Origin: Rhodoferax ferrireducens
Lineage (GTDB): Bacteria > Pseudomonadota > Gammaproteobacteria > Burkholderiales > Burkholderiaceae_C
Reading direction: 5' to 3'
DNA: 64,000 nt
Assembly (NCBI GenBank): GCA_002083775.1
Contig: MTEI01000005.1
Location: 186,001-250,000 of the forward strand
Below, one piece after another: positions 19,389 through 27,164 of the stretch (position 1 is its first letter; the number at the start of each line of letters is the position of its first letter). The translations under genes were made by a program, and so were the position numbers. The notes beneath the pieces are model-generated. The model was not told where the DNA came from. It searched no databases and worked only from the letters and a program-made list of their open reading frames with translations.

Positions 19389-20522
19389 TCAGGGTTTGGC
19401 AAGCGCTGCGTCGAGCTTCAGCGCCTTGATTTTTTTGACAGCGGCCTCGGCTTGGGCGCGCTTGGCAAATGGCCCCACCCGTACCCGGGTGCGCGGCCCC
19501 TGGCTGGTGGTCAGCACCTGGCTGGTGGCGGGCAGACCAGCGGCCTCCAGTTTGGCCAGCGTGTTGCTGGCATTCATGGGATTGGCAAACAACCCGGCGT
19601 TGACGTAAAAACCCCGCTTTGGGGCAGGCGTTGCAGTGGGGGACGATGCAGCGTCTGGTGGGGGCGGTGTAGCCAAAGTGGCCGAGGCGGGTGCCGAAAC
19701 CGGTTGTGCGGCGGTTGCCTGTGGCGCGGACACCAGCGGCGCAGCTGTCTGATCAGGCGCTGCCAAAGCGTCTGAGGCAGCAGGCACCGATGACGCTGCA
19801 GCCTCGGCTGCTGATGCATCTTGCTCCGGGGCGCTGGCAACTGGCAAAGCCGCGCTGGCCGGGCTGGATGCGCCAGCCAGCACAGGCTCGGGTGCGGGCG
19901 CAGAGGCCGAGGCCGCCGCCGCGGGCGGTGAGACCGGTGGCAGGGCAACCGGCGCCGCGTCATCAGTCGTCAGCATCACATAAGCACCCCCGGCCAGCGC
20001 CAGCAGGGCAGCGTTGACCGCCACAAGGGTGATGAAGCGCCGGCGTGAGCTGGCTTGCCCTTCCAGCTGGGCGCAGGCCAGCGCCAGGGTGGGGTTGGCC
20101 TCGATGGCGGCCATCATCGCCTTGCGGCTGTGGTTGAAAAACAGCGCGTTGCCCCAGGCGCCGGGCACCAGACAACCCAGGCCCAACATGGTCAGCAGCG
20201 CGCCATACAGCACCTCTGGTGGCCACGCAAACACCCCATTGCCCAGCGCCACCAGCCCGATCCCAAGGCCTAGCATGCCACCTGCAAACACCAGCGCTGC
20301 GCCCCACAGGCCGCGAAAAATCATCCAGTTCAGGTGGTAAAGGCAGGCCGACCAGTTCCATGACAAAGTGGCTTCTCCGGCGGCTTCAAACCGGCTGAAG
20401 ATGGGGAGGTAATAATCATTACCAATGGGGCCGATGACCGCACGGTGCAGCGCAGGCATCGCCAGCTCGGGAGAGGTGTCCAGCGAGACGGGGGCGTCAG
20501 AAGGGGCTGCGGCTTCGGGCAT
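19389..20522 (-). CDS. SPOR-domain membrane protein with N-terminal DUF2628-like region
   Basis: A 377-residue protein. Residues 45-150 contain a DUF2628-like segment with two hydrophobic stretches (ALVFAGGMLGLGIGLVALG; LLTMLGLGCLVPGAWGNALFF) and a YHLNWMIFRGLW segment; a further membrane helix is near 178-198. A long Ala/Pro/Ser-rich linker (about 200-300) leads to a C-terminal SPOR domain (GFYVNAGLFANPMNASNTLAKL ... RVRVGPFAKRAQAEAAVKKI). SPOR domains bind denuded peptidoglycan glycans at the division septum, so the protein may tether membrane to wall. It starts 100 bases from a divergent unknown gene. Confidence 0.84.
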   Translation of the reverse strand: MPEAAAPSDAPVSLDTSPELAMPALHRAVIGPIGNDYYLPIFSRFEAAGEATLSWNWSACLYHLNWMIFRGLWGAALVFAGGMLGLGIGLVALGNGVFAWPPEVLYGALLTMLGLGCLVPGAWGNALFFNHSRKAMMAAIEANPTLALACAQLEGQASSRRRFITLVAVNAALLALAGGAYVMLTTDDAAPVALPPVSPPAAAASASAPAPEPVLAGASSPASAALPVASAPEQDASAAEAAASSVPAASDALAAPDQTAAPLVSAPQATAAQPVSAPASATLATPPPPDAASSPTATPAPKRGFYVNAGLFANPMNASNTLAKLEAAGLPATSQVLTTSQGPRTRVRVGPFAKRAQAEAAVKKIKALKLDAALAKP

Positions 20523-20581
20523 GGTTTATTTTGGCATGCACGCCCGTGGCTGAACAGGGCCTGTATCAAACTATTGATTAA

Positions 20582-20613
20582 ATAGCAACAAGCGCAAACG
20601 GAACAAGGGCTAG
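20582..20613 (-). repeat. 40-nt palindromic repeat, copy 6 (diverged)
   Basis: ATAGCAACAAGCGC then ACAAGGGCTAGAAGAC: the AAGGGCTAGA side is recognisable, the other arm has decayed. It lies in the divergent promoter region between the SPOR gene and the next gene. Confidence 0.5.
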
Positions 20614-20622
20614 AAGACGTTT

Positions 20623-21228
20623 ATGGATATATTTATTTCGGTTTTCATCATTGGCTGGGGCTTGCACTCTTTCACCCAGCGCGATCAAGAGGTGCGCATC
20701 GCCCTGCTGGGCACGTTTCTGGGGCGTTATCAGATCGAAAAGTTGATGGAAAACCTGATCCAGGGCTACTTGCGCGCCCTGGGCGAGACAGATCGGGAGC
20801 GCCAGGACGCCATCTGGAGCATGCTCAAAACCGCCGAGACCGAGCTGGTGGGGCAGTTCAACGCCTTTGCGCTGGCGTTTTCCAAAGTGACCGAGCCGCA
20901 GGCTCGCGTCAGCAAGCTGCCGTTTGCCCTGCCACACACCGCCAAATGGCTGCCGGGGTACACCTTCGATGCGCGCAAGGCGCTCAGCATTCACGCCCAT
21001 GCCATCGCCCAGGCGGCCAGCGCGGGGGATGACAAATCGCCCAAAGAAAAGGCCTTCACCATGATGGCCGAGCTGTTCTTGATGCAGCACACCTGCCACT
21101 GGTTTTGTCGCTCCAAGATGGTGGCCTCGGCCCGCCTGATGGCGCGGCACAAAAGCCCCTACCGCCAGGTGCTGCGCTCGGTGGCGCCGTCCACGCGCAA
21201 GGCTTACTGCGCACTGGTCGGGTGCTGA
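20623..21228 (+). CDS. Conserved hypothetical protein, unknown function
   Basis: A 201-residue protein I do not recognise. It begins with a short hydrophobic stretch (MDIFISVFIIGWGLHSF), possibly a membrane anchor, followed by mostly helical soluble sequence rich in charged residues, with HTCHWFCRSKMVASARLMARHKSPYR near the end. The Cys and His residues there are not a clear metal site. Codon use is like the neighbours, so it is a real gene. Its stop is directly followed by the start of a second small unknown gene, so the two are probably co-translated. Confidence 0.7.
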   Translation: MDIFISVFIIGWGLHSFTQRDQEVRIALLGTFLGRYQIEKLMENLIQGYLRALGETDRERQDAIWSMLKTAETELVGQFNAFALAFSKVTEPQARVSKLPFALPHTAKWLPGYTFDARKALSIHAHAIAQAASAGDDKSPKEKAFTMMAELFLMQHTCHWFCRSKMVASARLMARHKSPYRQVLRSVAPSTRKAYCALVGC

Positions 21229-21474
21229 ATGCCACGCCCCGGCCTGATGGGGCGGCTCAAGGCCGCAGTGTTTGGCGTCAAGGCCCCGCCTACCGACTAT
21301 GAACGCGCCCAGGCGCTGATCGCGGCCATCGATGCCGGTGGCATCCCATTGAACGCGGCCCGAGTCAACGACATTGCCCGCCGGTTGGGGCTGGACGTGT
21401 CAGCCAAAGCCCCGGTGGAAGACACCATCGCACGCATCCGCGTGGCGCTGCAGCGTCAGGCCCCGCCAGGCTGA
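21229..21474 (+). CDS. Small conserved hypothetical protein, unknown function
   Basis: An 81-residue protein whose ATG immediately follows the stop of the previous gene, which suggests translational coupling. It has a basic N-terminus and two predicted helices ([49 protein letters not shown]) that look like a small helix-turn-helix-like or SAP-like fold, but this is only an impression. pyrC starts 26 bases downstream. No known family was recognised. Confidence 0.65.
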   Translation: MPRPGLMGRLKAAVFGVKAPPTDYERAQALIAAIDAGGIPLNAARVNDIARRLGLDVSAKAPVEDTIARIRVALQRQAPPG

Positions 21475-21500
21475 CCCGCCTTTTGGGGACAATACGGCCC

Positions 21501-22556
21501 ATGACTTCCACGCCGACCCCCCTCCAGACCCTCACCCTGACCCGCCCGGACGACTGGCATCTGCACGTGCGCGACGGCGAGGCATTGACCACCGTGGTGC
21601 CGCACACCGCCGCCCAGTTTGCCCGCGCCATCATCATGCCCAACCTGCGCCCGCCGGTCACCACCGCCGCGCAGGCGCTGGCCTACCGCGAGCGCATCCT
21701 GGCCGCCGTGCCTGCCGGTTTTCAGTTTGAGCCACTGATGACGCTGTACCTCACCGACAACTTGCCTGCGGATGAGATCGCCCGCGCCAAAGACGCCGGT
21801 GTGGTCGCTGTCAAGCTGTATCCGGCGGGCGCCACCACCAACAGCGATGCGGGCGTGACCGACATCCGCAAAACCTACCCCACGTTAGAGGCCATGCAGC
21901 GCTTGGGCCTGCCGCTGCTGGTGCATGGTGAGGTGACCTCGCCCGACATTGATCTGTTTGACCGCGAGGCGGTGTTCATCGACACCCAGCTGATTCCGCT
22001 GCGCCGCGACTTTCCCGAACTGAAAATCGTCATGGAGCACATCACCACGCGTGAGGCGGCGCAGTACGTACAGTCAGCCGACGTGCGTTACCAGGCGGCC
22101 ACACTCACCGCGCACCACCTGCTGTACAACCGCAACGCCATCTTCACCGGTGGTATCCGGCCGCACTTTTACTGCCTGCCGGTCTTGAAGCGTGAAACGC
22201 ATCGCCAGGCGCTGTTGGCCGCGGCTACCAGCGGCGACCCGAAGTTCTTTCTGGGCACCGACAGCGCGCCGCACGCCGTGCACCTGAAGGAGCATGCCAG
22301 CGGCTGCGCCGGTTGTTACACCGCCCACGCAGCGCTGGAGCTTTACGCGCAAGCGTTTGATTCGGTGGGCGCGCTGGACAAGTTGGAAGCCTTTGCCAGC
22401 TTTTACGGCGCTGACTTTTACGGCCTGCCGCGCAACACCGGCCGCATCACCCTGCAGCGTGAAAGCTGGACACCACCGCTCAGCTACCCCTTTGGCCAGG
22501 CGGAGCTCAAGCCGCTGGCCAGCGGCGTGGCGTTGGCCTGGCGGCTGCTGGCCTGA
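21501..22556 (+). CDS. pyrC: Dihydroorotase (type II)
   Basis: Closes carbamoyl-aspartate to dihydroorotate in pyrimidine synthesis. The 351-residue length fits the type-II class of E. coli. Zinc ligands appear in [11 protein letters not shown] near residue 17; the Lys that becomes carboxylated lies in [14 protein letters not shown] near 103; later metal and substrate residues are in [23 protein letters not shown] and GTDSAPH. The first in-frame ATG at 21483 adds six residues; ATG 21501 gives the usual length. The gene is followed by an unrelated NYN-domain gene. Confidence 0.95.
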   Translation: MTSTPTPLQTLTLTRPDDWHLHVRDGEALTTVVPHTAAQFARAIIMPNLRPPVTTAAQALAYRERILAAVPAGFQFEPLMTLYLTDNLPADEIARAKDAGVVAVKLYPAGATTNSDAGVTDIRKTYPTLEAMQRLGLPLLVHGEVTSPDIDLFDREAVFIDTQLIPLRRDFPELKIVMEHITTREAAQYVQSADVRYQAATLTAHHLLYNRNAIFTGGIRPHFYCLPVLKRETHRQALLAAATSGDPKFFLGTDSAPHAVHLKEHASGCAGCYTAHAALELYAQAFDSVGALDKLEAFASFYGADFYGLPRNTGRITLQRESWTPPLSYPFGQAELKPLASGVALAWRLLA

Positions 22557-22601
22557 ACCCGGCGGCCAGGCATCCGGCCCGCCCCATGGCAAGGAGTTCC
22601 G

Positions 22602-23546
22602 ATGAACCTGTTTCTGATTGACGCGGACAACCTCAATTGCGGGGCCTGGATTGACGAGGCTTTTGCTGTATTGGAAGCGGCCGAGGGCACGTTTGCAGTG
22701 CGCCGTGCCTACGGCAGCGCCGAAAACCTCAAAGCCCTGGCCGACACCCTGCGCGCCTGGGCGGTGCGCCCCTTTGTGAATCTGGCGCTTACCAAAAATA
22801 CCACCGACATGGCGCTGGCGGTGGATGCGATGGAACTGGCCTGCCAAGGCCCCGTACCCAACCTGATCGTTATCGGCTCGGGCGATGCCGACTTCACGCC
22901 GCTGGTGGTGCGCCTGCGTGAGCGCGGCATCCGGGTGGTGTGTGTCTCCGAGCGCGGCAAAATGGGCCGCGAAGCCATCCCCGCTTACGACCAGGTGGTT
23001 CTGGTCGGACCCGAAATGTCACCGCCGGACGGCGCACCGCTCGCCAGCCTGGCCCAGCCCGCGCGCAAGGCAACGCGCAAAACGGCGGCCAAAAAGGCCC
23101 CGGCCAGCCCCGAGCCAACTGACAACGGGCCCAAGGCACGCGCGTCTGCCGCTAAACCGGCGGCCAGAAAAACCACCCCCAAGACGGCCGCGCGCAAGAA
23201 AGCCAACGCAGTGCCCCAAGCGCCCGACCCAGCCGCTGCCAGCCAGCTTGTGCTGGAGATGCCGATGCCTGAGTCGGAGTCGGACTCGGACTCGGGTGAG
23301 TTGCCTGGCCATCCAGCCCCGAATTCCGTGCTGGATGTGTCAGCCATCCTGGCCGCCGTGCCCGCATTTCGCAGCGGGCAAGCGCAACCCCTGGCCGCGG
23401 TGGCCAAGGCGCTGATCGATGCCAAATTACGCGGCAAGAACACGACGGCCACCAAGCTGTTGCGAAAATTCCCCGCGCACTTTGTGTTGGCACCGTCCGA
23501 CAAACCCAGAACGGTGCAGTACACCCCCGTGCCGCAAGCAACTTGA
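22602..23546 (+). CDS. NYN-domain (PIN-like) putative ribonuclease with C-terminal OST-HTH/LOTUS-like domain
   Basis: A 314-residue protein. Residues 1-140 form a NYN/LabA-type PIN-like nuclease domain: LIDADNL at residues 5-11, LTKNTTDMALAVDAMEL near 65 and VIGSGDADFTPLV near 88 supply the acidic metal-binding residues. A Lys/Ala/Pro-rich linker of about 60 residues (RKATRKTAAKKAP and similar) probably binds nucleic acid. The last 75 residues (DVSAILAAVPAFRSG ... ATKLLRKFPAHFVL) look like a winged-helix OST-HTH/LOTUS domain. Such proteins are thought to cut or bind RNA; the target is unknown. The stop overlaps the next start. Confidence 0.85.
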   Translation: MNLFLIDADNLNCGAWIDEAFAVLEAAEGTFAVRRAYGSAENLKALADTLRAWAVRPFVNLALTKNTTDMALAVDAMELACQGPVPNLIVIGSGDADFTPLVVRLRERGIRVVCVSERGKMGREAIPAYDQVVLVGPEMSPPDGAPLASLAQPARKATRKTAAKKAPASPEPTDNGPKARASAAKPAARKTTPKTAARKKANAVPQAPDPAAASQLVLEMPMPESESDSDSGELPGHPAPNSVLDVSAILAAVPAFRSGQAQPLAAVAKALIDAKLRGKNTTATKLLRKFPAHFVLAPSDKPRTVQYTPVPQAT

Positions 23547-24319
23547 TCGCCGCGATTGACTGGCGCGCTCCCTGGCTGGCCCCGTGGCGCGTGCTGGGTG
23601 AGCCGGTGGCGCAGCAGGTGCTGACCGGCATGGTGCAGCCCGAGGCGCTCAACACGGCCGCCCGCCAGCGCTGGCCCGCGCCCAACCAAGCCCTGGTGCA
23701 CTTTGTGCCGCAGTCAGACCTGCCGCCGGGTATGGCTTACGAGCAATATATTTTTGATAGTGAACTATGCCCCACCCGTGAGGGCTTGCATGACTTTTTT
23801 AATGGACTGGCCTGGCTGGCCTTCCCAGCCACCAAGCGCTGCCTGAACCACCTTCATGTGGCGCAAATCGCCCGCAGCGGCATCGCCCCGGTGCGCGGCC
23901 CGGCACGTGATGCACTCACTGTGTTTGACGAAAATGCCGCACTGCTGCGCGCCCCGGACGCCTTGTGGAACGCCCTGGCCGCCAAGGACTGGCAGCGGGT
24001 CTTTGGCGAACTGCGCCCGCTGTGGCAGCAGGCCAGCCTGGTGCTGTTTGGCCATGCTTTGCTGGAGAAGCTGGTTGAACCAAGAAAATCGATCACAGCC
24101 CACGTCTACCGGGTATTTCCAGCGACTGACGCCATAGCGGACCTGGACGCCTGGCTGGCGGCCGACCTGAGCGCCGAGAAGCTGGCGGGCAAGCCTTTTG
24201 CCCACCTGCCGGTACTGGGTGTGCCGCACTGGTGGCCCGGCAACGAAGCGCCAGACTTTTACGACGACCCGGGAGTTTTCAGGGCTGCCCGCGCACCCGG
24301 GGTGGCTGCGCCCAAATAG
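23543..24319 (+). CDS. DUF3025 domain-containing protein
   Basis: A 258-residue protein of the uncharacterised DUF3025 family, shown by FVPQSDLPPGMAYEQYIF, the motif PTREGLHDFFNGLAWLAFPATK near residue 73 and the C-terminal segment PVLGVPHWWPGNE. No catalytic site is known for this family. It begins with TTG overlapping the stop of the NYN gene by four bases (TTGA arrangement), which suggests co-translation, though an internal start is possible. The 120 bases after it lead to htpX and contain no clear hairpin. Confidence 0.82.
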   Translation: MIAAIDWRAPWLAPWRVLGEPVAQQVLTGMVQPEALNTAARQRWPAPNQALVHFVPQSDLPPGMAYEQYIFDSELCPTREGLHDFFNGLAWLAFPATKRCLNHLHVAQIARSGIAPVRGPARDALTVFDENAALLRAPDALWNALAAKDWQRVFGELRPLWQQASLVLFGHALLEKLVEPRKSITAHVYRVFPATDAIADLDAWLAADLSAEKLAGKPFAHLPVLGVPHWWPGNEAPDFYDDPGVFRAARAPGVAAPK

Positions 24320-24439
24320 CCAGACGGTGTGGGGAATTGGGCCCCGGTTTGGCTTGAATTCGCGGCGTTCACCCTTACCATTCGCAGCTCTTGGCGGTCC
24401 ACCTGTTGTTGAACTGCTCATTTTTTTCAGAGGTAAACC

Positions 24440-25315
24440 ATGAAGCGCATTGTTCTTTTTGTTCTCACCAACGTCCTTGTGGTGGCGGTGCTGGGCATTG
24501 TGGCCAGCTTGCTGGGGGTGAACCGCTACCTGACCGCCAATGGCCTGGACCTGGGCGCCCTGCTGGGCTTTGCTTTGGTGATGGGTTTTGGTGGCGCCAT
24601 CATCTCGCTGCTGATCAGCAAGCCCATGGCCAAGTGGAGCTCGGGTGTACGGGTGATCAACCAGCCGTCCAACGCTGACGAGGCCTGGATTGTCGAAACC
24701 GTGCGAAAAATTTCTGACCGGGCTGGCATCGGCATGCCGGAGGTGGGTATTTTCGAAGGTGCGCCCAATGCGTTTGCCACTGGCGCATTCAAAAACTCGT
24801 CACTGGTGGCGGTGAGCACCGGTTTGCTGCAGGGCATGACGCACGAAGAGATCGAGGCGGTGATCGCCCACGAAGTGGCCCACGTGGCCAATGGCGACAT
24901 GGTCACCATGACGTTGATCCAGGGTGTGATGAACACCTTTGTGGTGTTCCTGAGCCGGGTGATTGGTTACGCGGTAGATAGCTTTTTGCGCAAGGGTGAC
25001 CAGGAAAACACCGGCCCCGGCATTGGTTACATGATCACCACCATCGTGCTGGATATTGTGTTGGGCTTTGCTGCGGCGATTGTGGTGGCCTGGTTCAGCC
25101 GTCACCGCGAGTTCCGGGCCGATGCCGGTGCGGCGCAACTGATGGGCCGCAAGCAGCCGATGATCAATGCGCTGGCCCGTTTGGGGGGTCTGGCGCAGGG
25201 CGAGTTGCCCAAGAGTGTGGCTGCGTTTGGTATCACCGGCGGCATCGGCAAGTTGTTTTCAACCCACCCGCCGCTGGAAGATCGTATTTCTGCGCTGCAA
25301 AACGCACAGGTCTGA
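24440..25315 (+). CDS. htpX: Heat-shock membrane metalloprotease HtpX (M48)
   Basis: Inner-membrane zinc protease that removes misfolded membrane proteins. The 291-residue length is typical. Two N-terminal membrane helices (residues 5-25 and 35-55) precede the cytosolic catalytic region; the zinc motif HEVAH is near residue 143 in [14 protein letters not shown], the third ligand Glu is in [14 protein letters not shown], and two more hydrophobic segments lie near 160 and 200. The end [14 protein letters not shown] is the family C-terminal signature. A clear Rho-independent terminator follows. Confidence 0.97.
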   Translation: MKRIVLFVLTNVLVVAVLGIVASLLGVNRYLTANGLDLGALLGFALVMGFGGAIISLLISKPMAKWSSGVRVINQPSNADEAWIVETVRKISDRAGIGMPEVGIFEGAPNAFATGAFKNSSLVAVSTGLLQGMTHEEIEAVIAHEVAHVANGDMVTMTLIQGVMNTFVVFLSRVIGYAVDSFLRKGDQENTGPGIGYMITTIVLDIVLGFAAAIVVAWFSRHREFRADAGAAQLMGRKQPMINALARLGGLAQGELPKSVAAFGITGGIGKLFSTHPPLEDRISALQNAQV

Positions 25316-25347
25316 AACGCCAGCCAGTTTGAGTTCTCGGGTATTTC

Positions 25348-25385
25348 AGCCCCAGCGGTGCTTAGTCCACGCTGGGGCTTTTTTG
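25348..25385 (+). terminator. Rho-independent terminator of htpX
   Basis: Arms AGCCCCAGCG (25348-25357) and CGCTGGGGCT (25370-25379) pair perfectly over 10 bp with a 12-base loop and are followed by a six-T tract. Confidence 0.93.
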
Positions 25386-25426
25386 TGCTCCAGCCCTTAT
25401 AGATAAAGGGCTGATCGCTATTTTGT
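25385..25426 (+). repeat. 40-nt palindromic repeat, copy 7 (after htpX terminator)
   Basis: GTGCTCCAGCCCTT then ATAAAGGGCTGATCGCTATTTTG, close to consensus, starting directly after the terminator T-tract. Confidence 0.85.
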
Positions 25427-25487
25427 TTGATGTTTCTTGGAAAGATGGCTGCCCGCCTATTCTGCGTTTGTTAACTTGCTCACAAGC

Positions 25488-25579
25488 CTCAGGACGACGC
25501 GGCACTCAGCTCCGCGGCTGTCCCCCGCCCTGCGGGCTCCTCCTTTATGCCGCTGCGCTGAATGCCACGCCGTCCTGAG
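25488..25579 (-). repeat. Core-conserved palindromic element A
   Basis: A 92-bp element bounded by arms CTCAGGACG... and ...CGTCCTGAG, paired over 22 bases with three mismatches. The inside carries a core (CCGCGGCTGTCCCCCGCC ... GGGCTCCTCCTTTATGCCG) shared, in opposite orientation, with the element at 25651-25748. No coding potential is seen in 25430-25800. Confidence 0.75.
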
Positions 25580-25650
25580 TCCGCCAGTGTGGTTGGCATT
25601 CGATGCAGGTGCTCCCTTTCTTCAATCCGCAATATGCACGCTGTTGGCTG

Positions 25651-25748
25651 CCGATGACATTGGGGTGAATGGTGCAGCGGCATCAAGGAGGAGCCCACGC
25701 CAGTGGGGCGGGGGACAGCCGCGGAAGCATTCACCCCAGTGTCATCGG
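25651..25748 (+). repeat. Core-conserved palindromic element B
   Basis: A 98-bp element with arms CCGATGACATTGGGGTGAAT and the complementary ATTCACCCCAGTGTCATCGG (one mismatch). Its core is the reverse complement of the core of element A, but its arms are unrelated in sequence to the arms of A. It lies just upstream of the LysE-family gene. Confidence 0.75.
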
Positions 25749-25801
25749 TGATCACCTATAAGCGGTGGCTTTGCCCCTTTCGAAACCATTAGACTTGCCC
25801 A

Positions 25802-26431
25802 ATGGAACTTTCAACCTGGCTCACCTTTTTCGCGGCCTCCTGGGCCATCAGCATTTCACCCGGCCCGGGCGCCATCGCCTCGATGAGCGCGGGGCTGAAC
25901 CACGGCTTCAAATACGGTTACGTCACCATTTTTGGCCTGGTGCTGGGCATCTGGTCGCAACTGCTGATCGTCGGCGTGGGCCTGGGCGCGCTGATGGCCA
26001 CCTCCAGCACCGCGTTTGTGGTGGTCAAGTGGCTGGGCGTGGGCTATCTGGTGTGGCTGGGCATCCAGCAGTGGCGCGCGCCAGCCAGACCGATGGTGGC
26101 AGCCTCCGACACCGGCGAGGTGGTCACGCAGCGCAGCCTGATCCTCAAAGCCTGGATGATCAACGTGGTCAACCCCAAGGGCACGGTGTTTTTGCTGGCG
26201 GTGGTGCCGCAGTTCATCAGCACCGCAGAGCCGTTGCTGCCGCAGTACCTGATCATTGGCGCCACGCTGGCGTTTACCGACATGGTGGTGATGTCGGGCT
26301 ACACCGCGCTGGCGTCACGCGTGCTGGGCGCGTTGAAAGAGCCGGCCCACATTCGCGCCATGAACCGTATCTTTGGCAGCCTGTTTGTGCTGGCCGGGTC
26401 GCTGCTGGCGCTGTTCAAGCGCTCGGCCTGA
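25802..26431 (+). CDS. LysE/RhtB-family amino-acid exporter
   Basis: A 209-residue inner-membrane protein with about six hydrophobic segments. The start MELSTWLTFFAASWAISISPGPGAIASMSAGLNHG contains the SPGPG motif of the LysE/RhtB superfamily, and the middle has LILKAWMINVVNPKGTVFLLAVVPQF, the conserved NPK segment. Members export homoserine, threonine, leucine or lysine; the substrate here is unknown. A longer frame from 25765 is in another frame and is rejected. The gene stands alone, with repeats on both sides. Confidence 0.92.
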   Translation: MELSTWLTFFAASWAISISPGPGAIASMSAGLNHGFKYGYVTIFGLVLGIWSQLLIVGVGLGALMATSSTAFVVVKWLGVGYLVWLGIQQWRAPARPMVAASDTGEVVTQRSLILKAWMINVVNPKGTVFLLAVVPQFISTAEPLLPQYLIIGATLAFTDMVVMSGYTALASRVLGALKEPAHIRAMNRIFGSLFVLAGSLLALFKRSA

Positions 26432-26463
26432 TCGCCTGAATGGCCCTTAAATGGTGCATTATC

Positions 26464-26507
26464 AATAGCTACTCGCCCTTTATGCATAAGGGCTAGAGCC
26501 TGATTTC
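26464..26507 (-). repeat. 40-nt palindromic repeat, copy 8 (after the LysE gene)
   Basis: AATAGCTACTCGCCCTTTAT then ATAAGGGCTAGAGCCTGATTTC, the reverse form of the consensus. Confidence 0.87.
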
Positions 26508-26520
26508 TTATATATTTTGG

Positions 26521-26610
26521 TCAGGTGTTGACAGGTACCACCGGCTGGCCAATCAGGTCCACGCACGCCAAGGCAACCGGTTCACGATGGAATTGCAAAA
26601 AGTGGCATGA
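26521..26610 (+). pseudogene. Possible 3' remnant of a gene ending in an ATGA overlap with gntK
   Basis: After the palindromic repeat, the frame ending at TGA 26608-26610 encodes GVDRYHRLANQVHARQGNR followed by FTMELQKVA, which looks like a normal protein C-terminus and overlaps the gluconokinase ATG as ATGA. No start codon with a ribosome site precedes it, and the repeat lies directly upstream. It could be the surviving tail of an interrupted gene. The parent family was not recognised. Confidence 0.3.
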
Positions 26611-27164
26611 CTCCTCATTTGACGTCGCAACACAGCGCCATCCCCACAACCCAGCGGCACGCCTTGGTGATCATGGGCGTGGCCGGTTGCGGCAAGTCCA
26701 GCCTGGGTGGGGCGGTCGCGCAGGCTTGGCAGCTGCCGCTGGTGGAAGGTGATGACTTCCACAGCCCTGCGAGCCGCCAGAAGATGCACCAAGGTGTGGC
26801 CTTGAACGATAACGACCGCGCTGGCTGGCTGGACCGCCTGGGCGAGCAACTGCGTCAGCACCCGGGTGGTTCGGTGTTGACCTGTTCAGCATTAAAAAGA
26901 GCCTACCGCGACCGCCTGCGCCTGGAATCGCCCGGGCTGCGTTTTGCCTTTCTGCAGATCAGCCGCGCGGATGCCCATGCACGGGTTGGTTCGCGGGGTG
27001 GGCATTTTTTCTCCACCACGCTGGTGGACAGCCAGTTTGCCACCCTGCAAGACCCCACCGGCGAGCCCGGCGTGCTGACGCTGGACGCCACCCAAGCGCT
27101 GCCGCAACTGCAGGCCGAGCTTGCCGCCTGGATGGCGTCAAGCCCTGCCATGATTTCACCTTAA
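26607..27164 (+). CDS. gntK: Gluconokinase
   Basis: Phosphorylates gluconate to 6-phosphogluconate. The 185-residue protein has the P-loop MGVAGCGKSSLG near residue 23, VEGDDFHSPASRQKMHQGVALNDNDRAGWLDRLG (the family substrate region), SVLTCSALKRAYRDRLR and FAFLQISRADAHARVGSRGGHFFSTTLVDSQFATLQ. These are all typical of GntK/IdnK. The stop overlaps by four bases the stop of the oppositely oriented flavoprotein gene. No gluconate transporter or Entner-Doudoroff gene is in the window. Confidence 0.94.
   Translation: MTPHLTSQHSAIPTTQRHALVIMGVAGCGKSSLGGAVAQAWQLPLVEGDDFHSPASRQKMHQGVALNDNDRAGWLDRLGEQLRQHPGGSVLTCSALKRAYRDRLRLESPGLRFAFLQISRADAHARVGSRGGHFFSTTLVDSQFATLQDPTGEPGVLTLDATQALPQLQAELAAWMASSPAMISP

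Noticed and set aside
23748-23795. A possible extra repeat copy inside the DUF3025 gene (TTTTTGATAGTGAACTATG)
   Set aside because: The encoded stretch ending in PTREGLHDFFN is conserved in the protein family, so the weak DNA similarity is best explained by chance.
25765-26439. A 224-codon plus-strand frame overlapping the LysE-family gene
   Set aside because: It is in a different frame from the clear LysE protein and has a composition typical of a frame-shifted shadow.
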